Part shown: one piece after another, positions 26,629 through 36,068 of the stretch
Layout: the number at the start of each line of letters is the position of its first letter
Numbering within the stretch: position 1 is the stretch's first letter
Assembly (NCBI GenBank): GCA_049840815.1
Contig: JASGJI010000007.1
Location: forward strand, 62,001 to 126,000
Length of the DNA: 64,000 bases
DNA from: JASGDN01 sp049840815
GTDB lineage: Bacteria > Chloroflexota > Chloroflexia > Thermomicrobiales > UBA6265
Direction: 5' to 3'
Notes under the pieces: model-generated
Databases searched by the model: none
The model's input: only the letters and a program-made list of their open reading frames with translations
Told to the model about the DNA's origin: nothing
Position numbers and translations under genes: made by a program

Positions 26629-27257
26629 TCATGGGATAGCCGGAAGGCAGCCAACGCCGGGTTTCCGGGCCGGACGATGGTGACGGCGCTTGCCCCAGAC
26701 GTAGGGGTGGCGATGCGCATTCCAGTAAGTGGTGGCTCGGTCGACGGCGGTAACGATCTCCTCCCAGGTCTCGAAGCAGCGTCCCTTCAGCGCCAGGGAG
26801 CGCAAGGTCTTCCACCACGGTTCGATCAGGGTGAGATAGGCGGCATAGGTGGGCTGGAAGACGAACTCCCAGCGGGGGTGGGTCACCGCCCAGAGCAGCA
26901 CGTCCATCGCCCGGTGCGTGCTGAGGTTGTCGAGGATGGCGTAAACACGCTCGGCTTCAGGACTGATCCAGGCATCGACCTGATCGAGGAAATCGATCCA
27001 GGTGGCGATGGTGCGTCCGGGGTAGGGGGCGGTGAATGCGGCTCCGGTGGCGGGACAGAAGGCGCCGAAGACGTAGCCCTTGCCGCGCCGCCCATAGTCG
27101 ATCTCTTGCGTCGCGCGACCCCGCCGCTCTCCGGTGGGATCGGGCTGGACCAAGCGCGTGCCAGGATGGCTCTTGGCGCTTTCTGGTCCCATTTCGTCGA
27201 GACAGATCACGACGCTTTGGGCCGGCGGGGTCTCGTAGAGGGCGACGATGGCCCCCT
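26629..27257 (-). pseudogene. C-terminal part of the split IS630 transposase
   Basis: The fragment reads KGAIVALYETPPAQSVVICL DEMGP with the first catalytic Asp, AILDNLSTHRAMDVLLW with the second, and LIEPWWKTLRSLALKGR with the Glu. The whole DDE core is therefore here. The matching N-terminal part lies at 28398-28904 beyond the IS110 insertion. If the insertion is removed, the two parts meet at an A-rich run and differ by one frame, consistent with the programmed frameshift common in IS630, though a one-base error cannot be excluded. Confidence 0.8.
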
Positions 27258-27435
27258 TGTATCTTGGTGCGGTGGTCATTGACCATCCGGGCGCGGCAGA
27301 TCCCTGCCCCCGTGGTCCCGTGAGATCGCAAAAAAGCGTTGGTCGCCGCGCCCCGCCACTCCGCAGAACCCGCACCATTGCCAGGGCCACCGAGCCCGCA
27401 TCACACAAGGACGGGTCAGACGAGAGGAATGCCCC
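27258..27435 (+). ncRNA. Candidate IS110 bridge RNA region (left non-coding end)
   Basis: About 178 bases lie between the inferred IS110 left end and the recombinase ATG. In IS110-group elements this 5' non-coding end encodes the bridge RNA that pairs with target and donor DNA. The length fits, and short hairpins are visible (GGTCATTGACC). The guide loops were not assigned; transcription is inferred from the family. Confidence 0.45.
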
Positions 27436-28380
27436 ATGGAGACGCTATGTTTCGCCGGGATTGACGTCGGTCGCGACTGGCTCGATCTCGCGCTTCGCCC
27501 GAATCGCCAGCACGAACGATTCGCCAATGACGAGGACGGCATCACCCGTCTCGTGGACCTCGTCCGTCCGCTGCACCCAGGTCTTGTTGTCCTGGAAGCC
27601 ACCGGCGGGCTGGAAGGACCGGTCACCGCCGCCCTGGCCACCTCTGGGCTCGCGGTCGTCGTCGTCAATCCCCGTCAGGTGCGGGACTTCGCCAAAGCGA
27701 TCGGGCAACTCGCCAAGACCGACACCCTTGATGCCCATCTGTTGGCCCACTTCGCTGATGTGGTCCGGCCCGAATCCCGCGCATTGCCCAGTGCCGACGC
27801 GCAGAAGCTCTCCGCCGTCCTCACCCGGCGGCGTCAGGTCATCGCCATGATCGTCGCGGAGCAGCAACGACGCCGGACCATGCCGGAGGCGCTCCGGCCT
27901 CGCCTTGATGCCCACATTGCCTCGCTGCGCGCCGAACGCGATGCGCTCGACCGGGAGTTGCACGGCCAGATCCGACGCAGTCCGCTCTGGCGGGAGGAGG
28001 ATGACCTGCTCCAGAGCGTGCCTGGCGTCGGTCCTGTGCTGGCAACCACCCTGATTGCCGAATTGCCGGAGCTGGGCCACCTCAATCGGAAGCAGATCGC
28101 CGCGCTGGTCGGGGTGGCGCCGTTGAACTATGAGAGCGGTATTCTGCGTGGACGCCGGATCATCTGGGGTGGTCGCGCCCAAGTCCGTGCTGCCCTCTGG
28201 ATGAGGACGTTGGTCGCCGTCCAGCACAATGCGATCCTGCGCCCCTTCCACGAACGGTTGCTGGCGGCAGGCAAACGGAAGAAGGTGGCCCTGACGGCGT
28301 GCATGCATAAGCTGCTGACCATCCTCAATGCCATCCTTCAGCACCGGACCCCGTGGCAGGAACCAGCGCTCCTCCCTTGA
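27436..28380 (+). CDS. IS110-family DEDD transposase/recombinase
   Basis: A 314-residue recombinase with an N-terminal RuvC-like domain: FAGIDVGRDWLDLAL (first Asp at residue 10), VVLEATGGLEGPVTAALA (Glu) and KTDTLDAHLLAHFADVV (paired Asp). A coiled coil follows, then a C-terminal Transposase_20 domain: LLQSVPGVGPVLATTLIAEL, GHLNRKQIAALVGVAPLNYE and RRIIWGGRAQVRAALWM. It works with a bridge RNA encoded upstream. The gene looks complete and may be active. Confidence 0.92.
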   Translation: METLCFAGIDVGRDWLDLALRPNRQHERFANDEDGITRLVDLVRPLHPGLVVLEATGGLEGPVTAALATSGLAVVVVNPRQVRDFAKAIGQLAKTDTLDAHLLAHFADVVRPESRALPSADAQKLSAVLTRRRQVIAMIVAEQQRRRTMPEALRPRLDAHIASLRAERDALDRELHGQIRRSPLWREEDDLLQSVPGVGPVLATTLIAELPELGHLNRKQIAALVGVAPLNYESGILRGRRIIWGGRAQVRAALWMRTLVAVQHNAILRPFHERLLAAGKRKKVALTACMHKLLTILNAILQHRTPWQEPALLP

Positions 28381-28397
28381 CGGGCGAGACCATTGCT

Positions 28398-28904
28398 TTT
28401 TTCGACGAACTCGGGATCGTGGCGCTCGGCATTATGAAACCACGACTGCTGGCGCTTCCACTGCAGGCCGTCATCGCGCAGCCAGGTCCAGATCGTCGAG
28501 TCCGACAGGTGGACACCCTCCCGTTCCTCGAACGCCCGTTGCAGCCGTTCCAAGGTCCAGAGGTCGAACGGTAGCTCCAGGCGGGATGGCTTCTGCGTCG
28601 CCAGGCTCACGAGGCGGCTGCGGACATCGGGCGCGTGGGTCGGGGGGCGGTCCCCACGCGCGGCATCCCTCAGATCGCCGAGCCCTCCATCATTGAACCG
28701 TTTCACCCACGCACAGCCGGATGGGCCGCTGAGCCCCGCTCGGCGTCCGGCGACTGAGGCGCTGACCGCGGGATCGTCCAGCAGCATGACCAGCAGCGTC
28801 GCGCGCTGGACCAAGCGGACGGGCTGGGTGCGCGAGGCCGCGAGCGTCAGTACCACGCGCTCCTCCTCGGGGGTGGCAGATCGGAGATCGAGTTTCGTCG
28901 GCAT
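28398..28904 (-). pseudogene. N-terminal part of the split IS630 transposase
   Basis: The fragment starts MPTKLDLRSATPEEERVVLT at ATG 28904 (GGAGGA just upstream). It has a helix-turn-helix region (VAGRRAGLSGPSGCAWVKRF) and a second winged-helix segment ending WKRQQSWFHNAERHDPEFVE. The reading frame then runs into IS110 sequence. It belongs with 26629-27257. Confidence 0.8.
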
Positions 28905-28975
28905 GATAATTCCTCCTGAGCCGCGGCACAGCATCGGAGGAATCATCGCAAGACACTTGCCGAGAGAACCACTAA

Positions 28976-30419
28976 TACTACAGTTGAACATGGGTAGGAA
29001 TGGTCTGGCAGGATAGGCGGGAACGGAACGGAGCGTCCCATGTCGACCACGATCACTCCGGACCTGACCGATGCCTGGCTCGCGGAACTCGAGGCGATGG
29101 ACGTCCGGCTTGCCCCCCCCACTTCGGGCGGAGCGAGGTCCGTCGTCGGGCCAGTGCCTACCTGCGCGGTCTCCTCTCCGGAGCCGAGCGCAAGAACGGC
29201 TGGCAGCTGGCTGAGGTCGCCGGGGATACGGCGCCCCACGGTATCCAACACCTGGTGGGGCGGGCGATCTGGGACGCCGATGCCGTGCGGGACGAGCTCC
29301 GGGCCTATGTGGTGGAGCGGTTGGGCGAGCAGGACGCCGTACTGGTGATCGACGAGACGGGATTCCTCAAGAAGGGAACCAGATCGGTCGGGGTCAAGCG
29401 GCAATATAGCGGCGCAGCCGGGCGAAGCGAGAACAGCCAGGTCGGGGTCTTTCTCGCCTACACGACGAACCGGGGGCGAGCCTTCATCGACCGGGCGCTC
29501 TATCTCCCCGCCGAATGGGCGGAGGACGGGCCTCGTCGAGCCGAAGCCGGGGTGCCGGAGGCGGTGGCCTTCGCGACGAAACCTGCGCTGGCGATGGCGA
29601 TGCTGGAGCGGGCGTTCGCGGCCGGGATCACGCCCGCCTGGGTGGTCGCCGACTCGGTGTACGGGGACCATTGGGCACTGCGGCGGATGCTGGAGTCGCG
29701 CGACCACCCCTTCGTGCTGACCGTCAGCGGGAAGACCTATCTGTGGAGGGATGGGCGGCAGCATCGGGTCAGCGATCTGTTGACCGATCTGCATACGGAC
29801 GCGGAGACCACGTGGCAGCAGTTCTCAGTCGGGGATGGGGCCAAGGGACTCCGCGAGGATGACTGGGTCCGGCTCCCCCTCCAGGCGCCAGAACAGGCGG
29901 GGTCCGCGCGGTGGCTGCTGGTCCGGCGCACTGGCGAAGCACAGGACGACCTGACGGGGTATCTGGCGTTCGCCCCCAGCGCCACGCCCCTGCAGGAGCT
30001 CGCCCGTGTGGCGGGCAGCCGGTGGCAGGTGGAGATCGGGTTCGAGGAAGCCAAGGGGGAGGTGGGCCTCGACCGGTACGAGGTGCGGCGCTGGGATGGC
30101 TGGTACCGGCATATCACGCTGGCGTTGGTCGCGCACGCGATGCTGGCGACGATGCGCACCATGGGCCACGACGCGGAGCGGATCAAGGGGGGGATGACGC
30201 CCCGTCCGGACAGTCTGGCGGCGTTCAAACGCCAACGGGGGCTGTCGTCGCGCTGACGGTGGCCGAGGTGCGACGGCTGGTGCGGTTCCTGCTGATGCCG
30301 CTGCCGTCGTGGGAGGACGTGCTCCACTGGTCCGCCTGGCGCCGTCATCATCATGCCGTCGCCCAACGCTGCCACTATCAGAAACGGGGACACCCGCTCC
30401 ATGATCTCCAACTGTAGTA
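28976..30419 (+). mobile_element. IS701-family element with CTAA target duplication
   Basis: The ends are TACTACAGTTG (28976) and its complement CAACTGTAGTA (30409-30419), extended imperfectly inward. CTAA flanks both sides (28972-28975 and 30420-30423), fitting the YTAR target of IS701. The insertion is exactly at the right edge of the IS630 element, so it is younger than that element. Confidence 0.85.
29040..30417 (+). pseudogene. IS701-family transposase with two homopolymer frameshifts
   Basis: The N terminus MSTTITPDLTDAWLAELEAM ends in a run of eight C near 29113-29120. The continuation HFGRSEVRRRASAYLRGLLS is in another frame. The core is intact: VLVIDETGFLKKGTRSVGVK (Asp), WVVADSVYGDHWALRRML (Asp) and WQVEIGFEEAKGEVGLDRYE (Glu). 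Near 30235 a GGGGG run shifts the frame again, and the tail ALTVAEVRRLVRFLLMPLPS … WRRHHHAVAQRCHY reads on to 30417. Both breaks lie in homopolymers, so either sequencing error or replication slippage could explain them. Confidence 0.8.
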
Positions 30420-30423
30420 CTAA

Positions 30424-30819
30424 ATACGGTAATCGCATACTAGGGTCGCGTTCGGACCCGTTGCCTGCTGGACATGCAGAGATGGTCAACACGGGTGCCG
30501 CCTTACAAATGAACCGTGCAATGCGGGTCGCTCGTCGGGCAATCATCAATATCGGGTGCCGATATCGGTATCGATAGTGACGCGAATTGGGGGGCATCGG
30601 GGAACCTCCGGGAATGGTGCAACCGGCACGCATCGGTAGCAGCGGTGACGACGATTCGGATCACATGTGCAGATGCCGGATACGGCCATACGGCAACCAT
30701 ATGTGCAATGGAGTATGGTCATATGGTTGAGCGATACGCCCGTTCGATGGGTCCGGAAATCGGCTCGACACTACTATCGTTTGCACCCGTCCACAAGGAC
30801 CCATCAGGAGAATCCATCC
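30424..30819. other. Upstream region of the Ser-rich protein, no gene
   Basis: The region holds no convincing ORF. It contains a GATATCGG-type short repeat (ATATCGGGTGCCGATATCGG, about 30549-30568) and an inverted repeat described separately (30694-30729). A CAGGAG ribosome-binding site lies at its end. Confidence 0.45.
30694..30729. promoter_or_regulatory. Inverted repeat, possible operator
   Basis: CAACCATATG and CATATGGTTG are exact complements separated by 16 bases. The pair lies 90 bases before the start of the Ser-rich protein gene. A regulator is not identified. Confidence 0.35.
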
Positions 30820-32001
30820 ATGTCCAGGAACGAGCACCTGCTCGATCGTCTTCGCACCGGAACCGTCGATCGTCGTCATCTCGTCGGCGGGTCGGCTGGT
30901 GTGGCGGCGGCCGCGACGGCCGCATTCGCGCTCGGCTCGCTGGTTTCGGCGCAGACGACCGATGCCACCGCCACCCCGGAAGCGGGTTCCGGTTCATCGT
31001 CCTCCCGGTCCACCTCCAGCACCTCGGTGACGGATCGCTCCGCTTCGGTGATCGCCTCGGTCCAGGCCGATCGCGATGCCGTCGCTTCCTCGATCGACAC
31101 CTCCACGGTGGATGAACTGCTCTCCCTGGCGAACGACCTCCAGACGAAGGCCGTCGCGGCATCCGACACCTCAGGGAGCCGGTCGCGCCGTGGATCGGAC
31201 TCCAGTTCATCCTCGTCGTCTTCCTCGTCCGCATCGACGCCGGAGGCATCGACAAGCACCGCTGACACCGCCGCCACCCCGGCGGCCTCCGGGAGTACCG
31301 CGACCACGTCCTCGCCCAGCAAGCGGCAGCTCGCGAATGCGGCAACCCGGACAGCTCGTGCCGCCCGCGCGATGATCGTCGCCCAGCTTGCGAACTTCGG
31401 CCTGCCCTCCCAGCAGGTTGCCGTGAGCCGCGGCCTGGCCACGGTCTACGATGAGGTAAAGGAGGTCGCCGATTCCGCGTCGTCCGCCGGAAACGAGGAC
31501 GCGTCGACGCTGATCACCCATGCGGAGGATGCCTATTCCTCCGCATATGAGGCATACAACGCCTCGACCTACGCCCGTGCGGAGCCTTATGGCGAGGCTG
31601 CTGGCTATCTCGCCGCGGCGGCTGTCAGTCTGCTTGGCCGCAGCGACGATATGATGGATGGCAGTGACGACCGCGATAGCGGCCGGAGTGGTTCCAGCAG
31701 CTCTGGTTCAAGTGGCGGCAGCCGGAGTGGTTCCAGCAGCTCTGGTTCAAGCGGTAGCAGCCGGAGTGGTTCCAGCAGCTCTGGTTCAAGCGGTAGTAGC
31801 CGGAGTAGTTCCAGCAGCTCTGGTTCACGCGGTAGCGGCGGATCGGGCAGCAGCCGTGGTTCCAGTTCCGGGAGTGGCAGTTCCCGCAGCTCCGGGAGCA
31901 CCGATGCGACGGCCACGCCATCGGCCTCGGATCGCTCATCGTCCGGTTCGGACGATAGCGATTCATCCACCCCAGTGGAGGTGCCAGAACCATCGTTCTA
32001 G
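30820..32001 (+). CDS. Exported Ser-rich protein with 13-residue tandem repeats
   Basis: A 393-residue protein. The start ATG 30820 follows CAGGAG by 9 bases. A Tat-type leader (VDRRHLVGGSAGVAAAATAA) ends SLVSAQTT. Ser-rich linkers flank a helical part of about 80 residues (KRQLANAATRTARAARAMIV … EDAYSSAYEAYNASTYARAE). The tail is almost only Ser, Gly and Arg, with four tandem copies of RSGSSSSGSSGxS. Such tails often act as cell-wall-spanning or glycosylated stalks, but no anchor motif is visible. Function unknown. A hairpin follows at 32032-32055. Confidence 0.75.
   Translation: MSRNEHLLDRLRTGTVDRRHLVGGSAGVAAAATAAFALGSLVSAQTTDATATPEAGSGSSSSRSTSSTSVTDRSASVIASVQADRDAVASSIDTSTVDELLSLANDLQTKAVAASDTSGSRSRRGSDSSSSSSSSSSASTPEASTSTADTAATPAASGSTATTSSPSKRQLANAATRTARAARAMIVAQLANFGLPSQQVAVSRGLATVYDEVKEVADSASSAGNEDASTLITHAEDAYSSAYEAYNASTYARAEPYGEAAGYLAAAAVSLLGRSDDMMDGSDDRDSGRSGSSSSGSSGGSRSGSSSSGSSGSSRSGSSSSGSSGSSRSSSSSSGSRGSGGSGSSRGSSSGSGSSRSSGSTDATATPSASDRSSSGSDDSDSSTPVEVPEPSF
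31684..31839 (+). repeat. Four tandem 39-bp coding repeats
   Basis: Units at 31684, 31723, 31762 and 31801 each begin CGGAGTGGTTCCAGCAGCTC or one change from it. They stay in frame (13 codons) and are nearly identical at the DNA level, which indicates recent expansion. Confidence 0.9.
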
Positions 32002-32031
32002 GGATCGACTCGTAGCGACACTAACGGGTGG

Positions 32032-32055
32032 CGGGCGGCAATCGTGGGCCGCCCG
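32032..32055 (+). terminator. Hairpin after the Ser-rich protein gene
   Basis: CGGGCGGC and GCCGCCCG with an 8-base loop, 30 bases after the stop. Confidence 0.5.
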
Positions 32056-32639
32056 TCCTCGTGTTGGCCGTCGTACATCATCATGCGGCAGAATGGCTCA
32101 CATGAGCGTGATGGAACGCATGTTCCCGTGCTTCAATCGCTCGTACACGTCTTTCGGCAATGGAGCTTCGTTGCGGTCCTGCTAGCGTTGCCGGTGTCGT
32201 CCCCGTTGTCGTTGATCGGGCGGAGGTGTAGGCGAGAGACGGGCATCCGAATCTTCCTTCGGCGGGTGCTGTCTCACCAGCTTCAATCGACTGGCTCGGC
32301 AGTCGCCCCTTCCAGGGTTTTGAAAGACGTTCTATGCAAGACCCCGATCCCCGGGTTCGCCTTGGCGCTCAGTGGTAGGAGACGTTGTATGCGGCACCAT
32401 TTTGGCGCGTCACGGCCATGCGTGCCGGGACTGACGAGAAGAATCCGCGCCAGTGGTAGCATCGGTTTCCCACAGACGGACGAACACGAATCCGTACTCG
32501 TCCTCGGTCGGGACGTGCACACACGATGACCCTTGGGGTCGAGGTCCCCCAAACTGCTGGACACCCGGTACTATCTCACTAGCTTGCCGCCGGATGCGGC
32601 CAGGTGGCGCGCCGTCACTGGGCATGGAGAACAAGATCC
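32056..32639. other. No recognisable gene
   Basis: Open frames exist on both strands but show no domain. The right-hand end merges into the decayed IS630 copy. Confidence 0.4.
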
Positions 32640-33701
32640 AGTTGGTGCTCGACATGACGTTCCGGGAAGATGCCAGCCGAATTCGGCCATGGTGAGCCAT
32701 GAGCTATGTTTCGGGGTGTGATAGAACTCCAGCCTGTTCCTGAGGCGTTTGGCTTCCGCGGGCGGAAAGGCTGCATAGAACGCGGCCGGGGTGTGGAATA
32801 TTCAACTGATCCTTGATCAGGATGATGCGTTCGGCGTCCGGAGAATGATCATCGACCAGCGCCTTGATGCAGGCGGCGAAGTCGAGCCGGGTACGCTGCG
32901 TACTGACCATGAGCGACCACCAGCCCGCAGCGGCTGGGTCACGACGAAGAAGGTTGGCAATTCCACCCCGGACATCCTCCGGATCCTGCCGGGCAGGCTG
33001 ACCAGGGGCAACCGGCTGGGGGCGGGTCTTGTCTAGCAATTGCCGGTTCGTCTCGTCGAGACAGACGACGGGATGCGTCGGTTCGCGAGGCCACTGATAG
33101 ACGTTCAGCACATCCTCCATGTGTCAGACGAAGTCCGGATCAGCCGTCGGGGCGAGGCACCTCCGCTCAGCTAGCCAGGGGTGCACTGCGTTTTTCTGAG
33201 CGTGCGGCGTACGGTCTCGTACGAGATGGACGGGATCACCTCCAGCCTGACCAGTTCATCAGCCAAGAGCCGCAAGGACCACTGATCGGAGCCGTCGGGA
33301 AGCTCCGATCAGGTGAGGGCGACCAGCTTCGCTTCCTGCTCGCCATCGAGCGTGCGCGCAGAGATGCGATCGGGGCGCTTGCGCTCCAGCGTGGCCGTGA
33401 GCCCCGCGGACACGAACTGGCGAGGGACCCGGAGGCATGGACATCGAGCGCCCCGACGATCGCCGCATCCGACCAGCCGGAACCAGCCTCGTCATGATCG
33501 GCTTTGACCAGGATGCGGGCGTGGGTAATCATGCGCGCGGAGGCGGTTCCGCGATGGACGAGGCTATAGAGCTCGATGCGCTGCGCATCCCACAGGACGA
33601 CGCGATAGGGGGGCCATGGCGGGGACTCCTCGCAGGAAACACGGTACGATCCCGCGTTCCGCAGTCTCCTTTCCACCAGCACGTCACCCATGACACACCA
33701 C
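32640..33701 (-). pseudogene. Decayed copy of the IS630 element found intact at 40058-41288
   Basis: The minus strand shows MEDVLNVYQWPREPTHPVVC LDETNRQLLDKTRP and MVSTQRTRLDFAACIKALVD, which match the transposase at 40066-41201 residue by residue with many changes. The N-terminal half survives in shifted frames (ITHARILVKADHDEAGSGWS DAAIVGALDVHAS). The right end CATGACACACCACT near 33689-33702 matches that element's end CTGACACACCACTA. No clear left end is visible. It is a fossil of the same lineage. Confidence 0.75.
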
Positions 33702-34124
33702 TCGATAAGGTCATGATTGAGGTGATAGCCTCGCCGTCTGGGCTCCCGCAAGTCGACCTACACTTGGAGTCCCAGCGGCCACCAGCCCGGATTGCGAGTG
33801 GCTCTATGCACATCGCGGCGAGCACGCGGCATGGTCCAGCCGGTCTGTCTGACAGCCTCGGGGTAGCCACCAGATACCCACCAATTGAGGGGAGAGGGAG
33901 GCAATCCATCGTTTGAAACTGTCCCTGACAGGCTCCTCAACAACCCGCGTCGAATCCCGACCTGCCTGAGGCAATGCGTCCAGGCAGGTCGTGGATTGCT
34001 TCAGAGGGAACACCATGGAACGAGGCCGGGGTTCAACGCGCATTTATCGCGGCGCAGAAAGACCCGACGTACGTCCCGCGCCTCGGGCGCAACGACGGCG
34101 GTTTTGCCCGGCGTGGGCGACAGG
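33702..34124. other. No recognisable gene; one hairpin
   Basis: GACCTGCCT (33959-33967) and AGGCAGGTC (33982-33990) form a 9-bp stem that could end the DUF3500 transcript coming from the right. No coding region is supported. Confidence 0.4.
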
Positions 34125-36068
34125 CTACTGGACGTCGCCAAGAAGGTGCTCCGTCCAGTAGTGGTGAGACTTCGCTACTGCGGTCACGACGTTCTTGATC
34201 TCGCCCGCAACCGTGAACTGTGGTCCTGCGGGCAAGTGGAGAATCGTCTCTGATCGCTCGACGCGAATATTCTCAGCAAGGATGGCCTGCTCGAGCCAGA
34301 TCGCCGTCGCTTCGTCAGGGCAGGTCAGATTCACCCAGCCGAACTGGATATCGGCTCCTGACGGCCATCCCGTTACCATCGTGAGGCCGCGACTCAGTTG
34401 CGCAAGGACTCGCGCTTGCCCCCCAAGATCCATGAGGACGGCATCTCGCGAAGGCGCCTCCAGCATGGATCCACGATGTGGCGGCCCTCCTGCCATCGCG
34501 AGATCGCAGAAGTCTTCCCACATCCGGTCCCAGGCAACGTGGCCATCTTCGTCATAAAGGAGTGGCGCTGCCGCGCCCATTGGATCACTGCACACCGGGT
34601 GACCGAATTGATAGCGTAGCGGCAGCGGGAGCTTTCGACCGGCGCTAACGGCAGCCAACACGGCAGCTGCCCCTCCAGCAACTGCGAGACCATCCGTGCT
34701 GGAGACTCCCCCAGCGCCAAACCTTCCATTATGGTGGGCACTGGTTGCGTAGTGTTCGGCAAGCAGATCGCGTCCATAGTCTCCGCCATTCGGAGTGCGC
34801 ATGACGGAGTGAATGTGCATGCGCTGCGGCCCGGTTGCGCCCTGATAGTAGTCCGATTCCTGACCCAACGGCCCAGGCTGCTGATGATCGAACTCGATCA
34901 ATACCACCGGACTCTGAATGCGATAGTAGAAAACGGCATCATCGTCGGTCTCACCTATCCAAGCGAACCACGTATCGGCGATGTGATCCTGCACTTCAGC
35001 CATCTTCACCGAAGCCTGATCATCTGGGAGGCGAGAGATCCACTGCTCAATCAGTGCGAGCAATTGCGATTGCTGAGCCTCATCAAGATCCGCTCCAGAA
35101 ACCCCCGCGTAGGCGATCACCGCATTGTCCTGACCGGCACCTGCCTGCATGTCCTCCCCAGCCTTGTTCGCGCTGAGAATCGCAGCGGACTGCTGATCGG
35201 CAGACAGAGCATTCACGAACGCCAACCCCTTGTCCTGTTCGTCTTGGAGCACAGAGAGTCCGGCATACTCCGTCCCTTCCGGGGCGATGACCGGCTCCGA
35301 CCCAAAGAAACAGGGCGCCATGACCAGCTGGTCCCCCAGCAGGAAATAGCAGATGATCAGGTGGTGGCCTTCAATCCGCCATGCCCACGGCTCAGTGGTG
35401 GATGGGTCGCCATAGATGGTAAAGAAATAGAGATCCTCATCGAAACGATCGAAATCGTTGGTCAGCTCGCCCTGCGTGTGATTCAGCTTGATGATATTGG
35501 TCGTCGACTCGTACCCATAGGCACTCAGTGACGACTCCAACAGTGCAAAGGCTGCCGATTTTTGGGAATCCGTCATCGCACGAAAACCAGTGCCCTGACG
35601 GTTGGTTCCATCGACATTCGTCCACACGCGGATGATCTCGCTGTCCACTTCCAGGTGAGTGTCGGCAAGTTGGTCGCTATCGAGGGTCGCAAGAAAGGCT
35701 TCCGCAGCATCGACGATTGCCGTGGTCGAGGCTCCCGTCGCGCCGATTGGGAATAACCCTTCGAGTGCCGTGCCATCAGTGGTGATTCCAACAAAGGGAC
35801 TAAGATCATCTACACTGCTTACGCCACCAGGGCCGCCCTGACCTCCGCCTCCAGGACCGCCTCCACCGGGGCCACCCTCCGACGGAGGCGTACCGTCAGG
35901 CGCTCCCTGCGCGAATGAGGGGCGCGGCGCAAGCATACCGAGCGCTGTCATCGCTCCGAGAACAGAGACCCCTCCAAGAACACTGCGCCGCGTGGTACGG
36001 GGGCGAGTGTGACACTTGCTCAGAGGCTGAGGCTGAAACACGACCGAGTTCTCACCATCGCTGGTCAT
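34125..36068 (-). CDS. Exported DUF3500-family protein with an unrecognised C-terminal domain
   Basis: A 647-residue protein. A Tat leader TRRSVLGGVSVLGAMTALGM ends at SFAQGA and is followed by a Gly/Pro-rich linker. Residues of about 95-420 fit DUF3500: FLATLDSDQLADTHLEVDSE, EPWAWRIEGHHLIICYFLLG and YYRIQSPVVLIEFDHQQPGP, then a loop with RMHIHSVMRTPNGGDYGRDL. The function of that family is not established. From about 460 the protein continues with a separate segment containing LRYQFGHPVCSDPMGAAAPL and CDLAMAGGPPHRG (521-533), which I cannot assign; it looks like a fused cytosolic-type domain. AAGGAG before ATG 36068 fixes the start. The flanks are IS630 debris on both sides. Confidence 0.7.
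   Translation of the reverse strand: MTSDGENSVVFQPQPLSKCHTRPRTTRRSVLGGVSVLGAMTALGMLAPRPSFAQGAPDGTPPSEGGPGGGGPGGGGQGGPGGVSSVDDLSPFVGITTDGTALEGLFPIGATGASTTAIVDAAEAFLATLDSDQLADTHLEVDSEIIRVWTNVDGTNRQGTGFRAMTDSQKSAAFALLESSLSAYGYESTTNIIKLNHTQGELTNDFDRFDEDLYFFTIYGDPSTTEPWAWRIEGHHLIICYFLLGDQLVMAPCFFGSEPVIAPEGTEYAGLSVLQDEQDKGLAFVNALSADQQSAAILSANKAGEDMQAGAGQDNAVIAYAGVSGADLDEAQQSQLLALIEQWISRLPDDQASVKMAEVQDHIADTWFAWIGETDDDAVFYYRIQSPVVLIEFDHQQPGPLGQESDYYQGATGPQRMHIHSVMRTPNGGDYGRDLLAEHYATSAHHNGRFGAGGVSSTDGLAVAGGAAAVLAAVSAGRKLPLPLRYQFGHPVCSDPMGAAAPLLYDEDGHVAWDRMWEDFCDLAMAGGPPHRGSMLEAPSRDAVLMDLGGQARVLAQLSRGLTMVTGWPSGADIQFGWVNLTCPDEATAIWLEQAILAENIRVERSETILHLPAGPQFTVAGEIKNVVTAVAKSHHYWTEHLLGDVQ

Larger units (their letters stand above)
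27258..28397 (+). mobile_element. IS110-family element inserted in the IS630 transposase gene
   Basis: Boundaries come from rejoining the split IS630 gene: the left junction is GCCCCCTT|GTATCTTGG and the right junction ATTGCT|TTTTTCGACG. Both junctions carry a CT dinucleotide, the usual core for IS110 recombination. There are no terminal inverted repeats, as expected for the family. The exact ends are uncertain by a few bases. Confidence 0.8.
26611..28972 (-). mobile_element. IS630-family element interrupted by an IS110 element
   Basis: Terminal repeats are, with the target TA, TAGTGGTCCATCCGGCAAGT at the left and, read inward, TAGTGGTTCTCTCGGCAAGT at the right; TA occurs at 26609-26610 and 28973-28974. 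Its transposase is split into 28398-28904 (N-terminal) and 26629-27257 (C-terminal) by the IS110 element at 27258-28397. The same ends define the MITE at 20037-20234. Confidence 0.85.

Noticed and set aside
31684..31839. Regular 39-bp repeats considered as a CRISPR array
   Set aside because: The units are directly tandem with no spacers and stay in frame within a coding sequence.
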